From Rubrobacter_D sp963840835 (lineage in GTDB: Bacteria > Actinomycetota > Rubrobacteria > Rubrobacterales > Rubrobacteraceae), in assembly GCA_963840835.1 (NCBI GenBank), contig CAWJAM010000001.1, positions 62,001 to 126,000 of the forward strand: a stretch of DNA of 64,000 nt. The letters are read 5' to 3'. The notes beneath the pieces were generated by a model. The model saw nothing but the letters and a program-made list of their open reading frames with translations. It ran no database searches and had not been told where the DNA came from. Each line of letters begins with the position of its first letter. Position 1 is the first letter of the stretch. Shown here piece by piece: positions 57,487-64,000 of this stretch. The position numbers and the translations under genes were made by a program.

Positions 57487-58407
57487 ATGAGGGTCAGGCG
57501 CCGCGACGTGGGTGAGCAGGCCCCCGGCTCTCGGCTTCCGAGCAAGCGCACCCTCGTCATCATCACCGGGCTCTCCGGGGCGGGCAAGTCCAATGCCTTG
57601 CAGGCTTTCGAGGACGCCGGCTACTTCTGCATAGACAACCTGCCGCCGCGCATGATCCCGGCCGTCATGGAGACCACGGCCCAGGGCAGAGGCGGTCCCG
57701 ATGGGGTAGTGGTGGTCATGGACGTGCGGGGGAGGCGCTACTTCGGCGAGGAGCTAGAGCGCAACCTCGAGGCTGTGGAGCGGGAAGAGGGTTGGGAGCA
57801 CCGCATCCTTTTTATCGACTCAGACGACCCCACGCTGGTAAGGCGTTACAAGGAGAGTCGCAGGCCCCATCCGGCCGCCCGCAACGGCGACGTCCTCGAG
57901 GCCATACGTCTCGAGCGGCGGGACCTCGCCAACGTCAGGGAGATGGCTGACCTCGTCGTCGACACCTCGGGATACTCCGCGCTCGACACCAGACTGCGGT
58001 TCAAGAGGCTCGCGGAATCTCTCTCCAACAGGATGACGGTCAGCCTGATCTCCTTCGGGTTCAAGCACGGTACCCCCCTCGACGTCGATACCCTCATCGA
58101 CGTTCGCTTTCTTCCAAACCCTCACTACGACCCCGACCTCAGGCCCCTCACCGGCCACGATGCCCCCGTGCGCGAGGCCGTCCTCGGCTCCGAAGACTGC
58201 CAGGAGTTCTTGCAGAGGACCAGCGACCTCCTCTCCTTCCTCATCCCCCGCTACGCCGCAGAAGGCAAGACCTACTTTACTTTGGGCGTAGGATGCACCG
58301 GCGGCAGGCACCGCTCCGTCGCCATCACCGAAGAACTCGCAGGACGCCTCGGGGAGCAAGACGCCGGGATAGACCTCTTCGTCAGGCACAGGGACGTGGA
58401 GAGGTAG
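57487..58407 (+). CDS. rapZ: RNase adapter / GTPase RapZ (YvcJ)
   Basis: 306 aa. Walker A GLSGAGKS at 28-35 and the family's FIDSDDPTLVRRYKESRRPHP near 117; C-terminal domain with SFGFKHGTPLDVDTLIDVRFLPNP and TYFTLGVGCTGGRHRSVAI, the uridyl/sulfate-site Cys-Thr-Gly-Gly-His-His-type signature. RapZ-type proteins bind nucleotides and regulatory RNAs and modulate cell-wall precursor supply. ATG 57487 lies 7 nt after TTTACT and lacks a clear SD; a leaderless start is possible. yvcK follows after 127 bp. Confidence 0.95.
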   Translation: MRVRRRDVGEQAPGSRLPSKRTLVIITGLSGAGKSNALQAFEDAGYFCIDNLPPRMIPAVMETTAQGRGGPDGVVVVMDVRGRRYFGEELERNLEAVEREEGWEHRILFIDSDDPTLVRRYKESRRPHPAARNGDVLEAIRLERRDLANVREMADLVVDTSGYSALDTRLRFKRLAESLSNRMTVSLISFGFKHGTPLDVDTLIDVRFLPNPHYDPDLRPLTGHDAPVREAVLGSEDCQEFLQRTSDLLSFLIPRYAAEGKTYFTLGVGCTGGRHRSVAITEELAGRLGEQDAGIDLFVRHRDVER

Positions 58408-58534
58408 GCTACAGGTTTCAGCCATCAGGAGACCCGCATAGTGCCGAAGGGCCCGATCCTGGACTTCACCGAACCTCACGACCGCGGGTGGCTCTCCGGA
58501 TAGACATTAGCTGGTGACGGTATACTCGGTCTCC

Positions 58535-59497
58535 ATGCGCAGGGTCGAGAACACTAGGATCGTGGCGTTCGGCGGCGGCACGGGATTGCCCGTGTTGCTC
58601 AGGGGCTTGAGGGACAGGGTCGGCGACCTTACGGCCGTGGTCACGGTCGCCGACGACGGGGGGTCCAGCGGCAGGCTCCGCCAGGAGCTCGGGGTCGCGC
58701 CCCCGGGCGACGTGAGGAACTGCCTGGTCGCGCTCGCGGGACGCCGCAGGCTCGCCGAGGTCTTCAACTACCGCTTCGAGGCGCCAGGAGACCTTAACGA
58801 CCACAGCGTGGGCAACATCATCATTGCGGCCCTCGCCGACATGGCCGGAGGCTTCTGCGAGGGCGTCGAGCAGGCGTCCCGATTTCTGAGGATCAAAGGC
58901 AAAGTCTTCCCGGCGGCGATGGAGAGCCTGACGCTCGTCGTCCGCTACGCCGATGGGAGTGTGACGCGCGGGGAGTCCGTGGTCCACGAGGTCGGAAAGC
59001 GAGTCTCCGGGGTCGCCGTCGAGCCGGCCGGGGTTCCGGCCCCTGCTGGCGTCATCGGTGCTATAGGGGAGGCCGACGTGCTCGTGCTCGGTCCAGGGAG
59101 CCTGTTTACGAGCACGATCCCCGCCCTCCTCGGCGGCGGCGTGAGGGAGGCCCTGGCAGCCTTTGACGGCCCCGTCGTCTACGTTGCCAACGTGATGACG
59201 CAGAGCGGGGAGACGGGCGACTTCACGGTCTCCGACCACGTGGGGGCAATAACGGAGCACGTCGGGTCCGTCGTCACCGACGTTCTCGTCCATTCCGGGA
59301 GTCTCCCGCCCGCCACCCTCGCCCGTTACGAGGCCGAGGAGGCCGCGCCGGTCGCGATCGACAGGGAAGCCCTGCGCGAGATGGGACTCAGGGTGAGGGA
59401 GAGAAACCTGCTGTCGAAGGAGAGCCGCGCGGGCGTCAGACACGACCCCGGCCTGCTGGCGCGGGAGGTGTGCGAGGCTGTCCTCGTTCGCCACTGA
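58535..59497 (+). CDS. yvcK: YvcK-type gluconeogenesis factor (CofD-like)
   Basis: 320 aa. RIVAFGGGTGLPVLLRGLRD begins the Rossmann-like 2-phospho-lactate-transferase fold; TAVVTVADDGGSSGRLRQEL and PPGDVRNCLVALA are strong family motifs; LGPGSLFTSTIPALL is the C-terminal phosphate site. It is needed for growth on gluconeogenic carbon and for cell-wall regulation in Firmicutes and actinobacteria. ATG 58535 is preferred to GTG 58514. TATACT (58521-58526) 8 nt upstream and absence of an SD suggest a leaderless transcript. whiA overlaps its end. Confidence 0.95.
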   Translation: MRRVENTRIVAFGGGTGLPVLLRGLRDRVGDLTAVVTVADDGGSSGRLRQELGVAPPGDVRNCLVALAGRRRLAEVFNYRFEAPGDLNDHSVGNIIIAALADMAGGFCEGVEQASRFLRIKGKVFPAAMESLTLVVRYADGSVTRGESVVHEVGKRVSGVAVEPAGVPAPAGVIGAIGEADVLVLGPGSLFTSTIPALLGGGVREALAAFDGPVVYVANVMTQSGETGDFTVSDHVGAITEHVGSVVTDVLVHSGSLPPATLARYEAEEAAPVAIDREALREMGLRVRERNLLSKESRAGVRHDPGLLAREVCEAVLVRH

Positions 59498-60323
59498 GGT
59501 GCGTCGCCAGATCGCCGCCGGCGCGGCATCGAGGCCCTCCGGCCGCTGCGAGCTCGCCGGTCTGGTCGACGCCGCAGGCACCTGGGACGAGAGAGGCGTT
59601 ACGCTGCGCACCCCGAGCGCCGCCGTCGCCCGCTCCGTCGTGCGGTTGTGGCGCTCCGAGTTCGGTGCCGAATCCAGGCTCTCGCCCATAGAACCCGACC
59701 GCTTTGGGCGCACCCGCTACGCGGTACGCACCGCCGGTAATGGTGCGATACAGGCGGCTGAGGAGTTGAGGTTCGCCCGCACCGCGCGTACCCCCGCCGA
59801 GCGAGCCGGCTACCTGCGGGGCGCGTTCCAGGGCGCCGGTTCTTTAAACCGGCCCGGCGGTCGCGGGGGGCACCACCTCGAGTTCGTACACCGGGAGGCG
59901 GAGTTCATACGACGCTGTGCCCAGTTCTCCCGCGCCCCCTTGAAAGTCGTGCGCCGGCGCGGACGGTGGGTCGCCTACACCAAGAGCGCCGACGGGGTGA
60001 CGACCGCGCTGGCCCAGATGGGCGTAAACGACGCGGTCCTCGAGTACGAGGCCAGGGCCGTTCTCGGCGAGGCCAAGGCCAACGCGAACCGCATAACCAA
60101 CTTCGACGCCGCCAACGCCGGACGCACGGCGACGGCCGCTGCCCGCCAGCAGAGGGCCTTCGAGAACCTCGACCCCGAAAATCTGCCTCCGGCGCTAAGA
60201 GAGATGCTACAGCTCAGGCTCGAATACCCCGACGCCTCCCTCGCCGAGCTAGCCCAACTCGGAGGCCTCACCAAGAGCGCCGCAAACCACCGCCTGCGCC
60301 GCCTTATCAGCGTGGCAGACTAG
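59478..60323 (+). CDS. whiA: WhiA-type DNA-binding protein, probable CTG start
   Basis: About 281 aa sporulation/division regulator combining a degenerate LAGLIDADG fold (CELAGLVDAAGTW, YLRGAFQGAGSL) and a C-terminal HTH (SLAELAQLGGLTKSAANHRLRRL). The signature ANRITNFDAANAGRTATAA identifies WhiA. CTG 59478 gives SSFATEVRRQIAAGAA, like the usual WhiA start, with GGAGG at 59464-59468; the usual-codon alternative GTG 59499 removes the first seven residues. It overlaps yvcK by 20 bp, implying coupling. Confidence 0.93.
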   Translation: MSSFATEVRRQIAAGAASRPSGRCELAGLVDAAGTWDERGVTLRTPSAAVARSVVRLWRSEFGAESRLSPIEPDRFGRTRYAVRTAGNGAIQAAEELRFARTARTPAERAGYLRGAFQGAGSLNRPGGRGGHHLEFVHREAEFIRRCAQFSRAPLKVVRRRGRWVAYTKSADGVTTALAQMGVNDAVLEYEARAVLGEAKANANRITNFDAANAGRTATAAARQQRAFENLDPENLPPALREMLQLRLEYPDASLAELAQLGGLTKSAANHRLRRLISVAD

Positions 60324-60495
60324 CGCTCAGCAGTCTTCAGCTAGTCAGCATTTCAGCGTGCGCACCATTCGAAGCTGCTTGGGTGGCTGGCGCGGTCCAG
60401 GTGCGCCGCGAAGCCGGGCTATGCGCGGCGCAGACCTGCCTGACCTGCTGAAATGCTGACTGGCTGACAAGCGCAGGCCGAAGGCCGGAGCGTGC
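60324..60495. repeat. TTTCAGC/CTGAAATGCTG repeats and hairpins after whiA
   Basis: CAGTCTTCAGCTAGTCAGC and CATTTCAGC words, a GCGCCGCG/CGCGGCGC hairpin (about 60403-60429), then GCTGAAATGCTGACTGGCTG and one hairpin-array unit (GACAAGCGCAGGCCGAAGGC). It fills most of the whiA-gap gap. Confidence 0.75.
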
Positions 60496-60535
60496 ACACA
60501 AGCTTCCTTCAGGAAGCTTGTGTTAGTCTTTTGGC
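60496..60535 (+). terminator. Stem-loop terminator between whiA and gap
   Basis: ACACAAGCTTCCT (60496-60508) pairs perfectly with 60511-60523 over a two-base loop, followed by the T-rich TAGTCTTTTGG. It is AT-richer than the surrounding arrays and looks like a functional intrinsic terminator. Confidence 0.7.
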
Positions 60536-60584
60536 TTTTCGGGCAGAATATGAGTTCGTAGCAAACTACAGATGGGAGAGAAGA

Positions 60585-61586
<1,002 letters not shown>

Positions 61587-61589
61587 AGA

Positions 61590-61775
61590 GCTTGTCAGCA
61601 CGGCGCTTCGCGCCTTGTCAGCATTTCAGCTAGTCAGCACGCCGCCTGCGGCTTGTCAGCTAGCGCAGTGCGCAGCCGGGCTTCGTGATTCGCCCGGCTG
61701 CGTTGGCTGGTCGCAGAGCTTCGGACGGCGCTAGCTGAAATGCTGAAGTGCTGACCGGCTGAAATGCTAAGACGA
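61590..61775. repeat. Array and CTGAAATGCTGA repeats between gap and pgk
   Basis: Minus-orientation array units (CTTGTCAGCACGGCGCTTCG, CGCCGCCTGCGGCTTGTCAG), a perfect 11-bp stem CGCAGCCGGGC/GCCCGGCTGCG (61671-61681 and 61692-61702), and a GCTGAAATGCTGAAGTGCTG run. This separates gap from pgk, which are usually adjacent. Confidence 0.8.
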
Positions 61776-61789
61776 CCGAAGGGAGGCCA

Positions 61790-62962
61790 ATGAACAAGCG
61801 GAGCGTCAGAGACCTCGATGTGGGGGACAAACGGGTGCTCGTGCGGGTGGACTTCAACGTGCCCGTCAAGGGTGGTGAGGTTACGGACGATACGCGTATT
61901 CGAAGGGCGCTGCCGACGATCCGGTACCTGCTATCCGAGGGGGGGCGTCCGATCTTGATCTCCCACCTCGGACGTCCGAAGGGGGAGCCGGACCCCGAGT
62001 ACGTGATGGATCCCGTCGCCACGAGGCTAGGGGAGTTGCTCGATGAGCCCGTCGAGAAGCTAGACGCTGCCGTCGGCCCGGAGGTCGAGGAGGCCTTGCG
62101 CGACTGGAACGGTAGGGGTGTCGTGTTGTTGGAGAACTCCAGGTTCTACCCGGGGGAGACGAAGAACGACCCCGGGTTCGCAGACCAGCTCGCGGCCCTC
62201 GCCGACCTCTACGTGGATGACGCGTTCGGGGCGGCCCACAGGGCGCACGCCACGACCGTCGGGGTGGCCCAGAGGCTGCCGGCCGCCGCGGGGCTGTTGC
62301 TGGAGGAGGAGATCGACTACCTCGACACGGTCCTCGAAGACCCCGAGCGGCCCTTCGTCGCCATACTCGGCGGGGCCAAGGTCTCCGACAAGCTCGGCGT
62401 CATAGAGAGCCTGCTCGGGACCGCCGATTCGCTGCTCGTCGGTGGCGCCATGTGCTTCACGTTCTTCGAGGCCCTGGGGTATGAGATCGGCGACTCCCTC
62501 GTCGAGGATGACTACCTGGAGGAGGCAAAGCGCCTCATGGACGAAGCCGGCGACAGGCTGGTCCTGCCCGTGGACGTGGTCGTCGCCGACGCGATGGAAG
62601 AGGGCGCAGAGTCTCAGACGGTTCCGGTTGATGGCATCCCGACGGGCAAGATGGGTCTCGACATAGGCCCTGAGACCGTCGATCTCTTCGAGAAACACAT
62701 CTCGGGTGCTAGCACGATCTTCTGGAACGGCCCGATGGGGGTCTTCGAGATAGACGCCTTCGCCAAGGGCACCGAGGGCGTGGCCAAGGCAGTCGCCGAC
62801 ACTAAAGCCACGAGCGTGGTCGGTGGCGGCGACTCCGTAGCGGCCGTCAACAAGCTCGGTTTAGAAGACGAGATGAGCCACATCTCGACCGGCGGCGGGG
62901 CCTCGCTGGAGTACGTAGAAGGCAAAGAGCTTCCGGGTGTAGCCGTACTGCCCGGCAAGTAG
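61790..62962 (+). CDS. pgk: Phosphoglycerate kinase
   Basis: 390 aa. RVDFNVPVKGGEVTDDTRIR is the N-terminal substrate signature, LISHLGRPKGEPDPEY and LENSRFYPGETKNDP follow, and ILGGAKVSDKLGVIESLL plus the C-terminal VVGGGDSVAAVNKLGLEDEM form the nucleotide site. ATG has SD GGGAGG. tpiA starts 11 bp after the stop, so they form one unit. Confidence 0.97.
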   Translation: MNKRSVRDLDVGDKRVLVRVDFNVPVKGGEVTDDTRIRRALPTIRYLLSEGGRPILISHLGRPKGEPDPEYVMDPVATRLGELLDEPVEKLDAAVGPEVEEALRDWNGRGVVLLENSRFYPGETKNDPGFADQLAALADLYVDDAFGAAHRAHATTVGVAQRLPAAAGLLLEEEIDYLDTVLEDPERPFVAILGGAKVSDKLGVIESLLGTADSLLVGGAMCFTFFEALGYEIGDSLVEDDYLEEAKRLMDEAGDRLVLPVDVVVADAMEEGAESQTVPVDGIPTGKMGLDIGPETVDLFEKHISGASTIFWNGPMGVFEIDAFAKGTEGVAKAVADTKATSVVGGGDSVAAVNKLGLEDEMSHISTGGGASLEYVEGKELPGVAVLPGK

Positions 62963-62973
62963 AGGAGGAAACG

Positions 62974-63753
62974 ATGACCCGACGCCCGATGATGGCCGCG
63001 AACTGGAAGATGAACAAGACCGTGCAGGAGGCCGTGGAGTACACCGCCGCCCTCCTGCCGCGCGCTGCCGACGCTAGGGAGGTGGACGTGGCCGTCTTCG
63101 TCCCGTTAACTTGCCTGCACGAGGTGGCCAGGATGGCCGATGATACGGAGGTCATCGCTGGCGCGCAGAACTTCTACTACGAGGACTCGGGGGCCTACAC
63201 CGGCGAGGTCTCCGCCCCGATGCTCCTCGACGTTGGTGCCGAGGCCGTGATCGTTGGCCACTCCGAGCGGCGCGAGACCTTCTCTGAGACAGACGATACG
63301 GTCGCCAAAAAGGTGAGGCGCGCGGTAGAGGCCGGTCTGTTGCCCATCGTCTGCGTGGGGGAGACCAAGGAAGAGCGCGACGCCGGGGGCATGTGGGAGA
63401 AGGTCTCGGGCCAGATCACGCGCGTCATAGAAGAGCTCGAAGATGCGGATGGCGAGAGCGTCGTCTTCGCCTACGAACCGATCTGGGCCATAGGCACAGG
63501 CGATACCGCTACGCCCGAGGACGCGCAGGACGCCATAGGGAAGATCCGGGCCCTGTTGAAAGAGGAAGCCGGAGAAGACTTCGCCGGCAGCGTCCGTATC
63601 CTCTACGGAGGCTCCGTCAAGCCGGAGAACGCGGCGGAGATCATGGCGCAGGAAGACATCGACGGCGGCCTGGTCGGCGGGGCGAGCCTCGAGGTCGAAT
63701 CGTTCGTCGAGCTGATAGAGGCCGCCCAAAACTCCGCCACGCAGACGGAGTAA
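62974..63753 (+). CDS. tpiA: Triosephosphate isomerase
   Basis: 259 aa TIM barrel. Lys in ANWKMNKT, His in IVGHSERRETF and Glu in FAYEPIWAIGTG form the catalytic set; LYGGSVKPENAAEIM is the phosphate-binding loop. ATG 62974 has SD AGAGGAGGAAA. Directly downstream of pgk; secG starts 35 bp after its stop. Confidence 0.97.
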   Translation: MTRRPMMAANWKMNKTVQEAVEYTAALLPRAADAREVDVAVFVPLTCLHEVARMADDTEVIAGAQNFYYEDSGAYTGEVSAPMLLDVGAEAVIVGHSERRETFSETDDTVAKKVRRAVEAGLLPIVCVGETKEERDAGGMWEKVSGQITRVIEELEDADGESVVFAYEPIWAIGTGDTATPEDAQDAIGKIRALLKEEAGEDFAGSVRILYGGSVKPENAAEIMAQEDIDGGLVGGASLEVESFVELIEAAQNSATQTE

Positions 63754-63788
63754 TGGAGAGAGCCGAAGGCGTATGGTAAAGTAGATCC

Positions 63789-64000
63789 ATGCTGTTCTAC
63801 ATCGTCGCATTCTTTCAAGTGGTATTCTGCGTGACCCTGATCGGGCTGATCCTCCTCCATTCCGGGAAGGGTGGCGGCCTCTCCTCCTCGCTCGGAGGCG
63901 GAATGGGCGGCACCTTCTCGGGCACGACCATCATGGAGAAGAACCTCACCCGCCTGACCCTGATCGTCCTGGGTCTCTTCGCGCTGACCAACATCACCCT
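63789..64000 (+). CDS. secG: Protein-export membrane protein SecG (partial)
   Basis: Truncated by the window end; 70 codons visible. First TM FYIVAFFQVVFCVTLIGLILLH, then the SGKGGGLSSSLGGGMGG loop typical of SecG, and the start of the second TM (LTLIVLGLFALTNITL). A two-TM accessory subunit of SecYEG. ATG 63789; TAAAGT lies 6 nt upstream, so a leaderless start cannot be excluded. Position after tpiA is conserved in many Gram-positives. Confidence 0.92.
   Translation, partial: MLFYIVAFFQVVFCVTLIGLILLHSGKGGGLSSSLGGGMGGTFSGTTIMEKNLTRLTLIVLGLFALTNIT

Noticed and set aside
60492..60584. Longer GAPDH start at 60492
   Set aside because: The extension translates the terminator hairpin and leader; GTG 60585 has an SD and gives the normal N-terminus.

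Overview
High-GC bacterial chromosome with no phage, plasmid or insertion-sequence signature. The conserved order uvrC-rapZ-yvcK-whiA-gap-pgk-tpiA-secG, the frequent GTG/TTG starts, a linked galT-galE-galK cluster and a WhiA/PucR/LCP gene set point to a deep-branching actinobacterium; Rubrobacter is my best guess from remembered gene content, not from a database search.

Layout. (1) 1-15413 is a sugar-catabolism island on the + strand: ThuA-like tail, two Gfo/Idh/MocA dehydrogenases, a TIM-barrel isomerase, a trehalase-like (alpha/alpha)6 hydrolase, a phospholipase-A2-like protein, GH4 glycosidase, a decayed GH42 beta-galactosidase, GH1 beta-glucosidase, aldo/keto reductase, the Leloir genes galT-galE-galK, and an M24-like protein. 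Glycosidases would release galactose/glucose and galKTE would feed galactose into the UDP-sugar pool; no transporter is visible. (2) 15414-16980 holds two probable general-stress genes behind SigB-like promoters. (3) 17125-22950 (- strand): pyrophosphatase, LCP protein, HAD phosphatase, a DUF6510/ferredoxin-reductase/molybdopterin-oxidoreductase trio, a membrane protein and tRNA-Leu(CAA). (4) 23134-28228 is a liv-type branched-chain amino acid ABC operon whose binding-protein gene carries a frameshift. (5) 28461-35786: polA, rpsA, coaE, a lytic transglycosylase and small exported proteins. (6) 35821-50294: uvrB and uvrA separated by two regulator/CPBP-protease pairs, an ammonium transporter and a PucR regulator. 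(7) 50400-64000: APC permease, phosphodiesterase, uvrC, the rapZ-yvcK-whiA block and the glycolytic gap-pgk-tpiA-secG run.

The most unusual content is between the genes. About eleven intergenic regions carry tandem arrays of roughly 25-31 nt units with constant edges (GACAAGCG ... GCGTGCT) around hairpins whose arms change from unit to unit but remain self-complementary. At three loci (40490, 42735, 57084) such arrays lie as inverted flanks around a conserved core of about 105 nt, giving a MITE-like composite. Other palindromic families sit at gene ends, and one is translated in frame inside galK. A repeat array appears to have removed the stop codon of the HAD gene. Four genes (a Gfo/Idh gene, uvrA, whiA and a transglycosylase) have family-typical N-termini that reach only near-cognate start codons (ATC, ATC, CTG, ACG), and polA, uvrC and other genes look leaderless.

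All calls rest on reading the sequence and recalled family motifs; no searches or folding were run.
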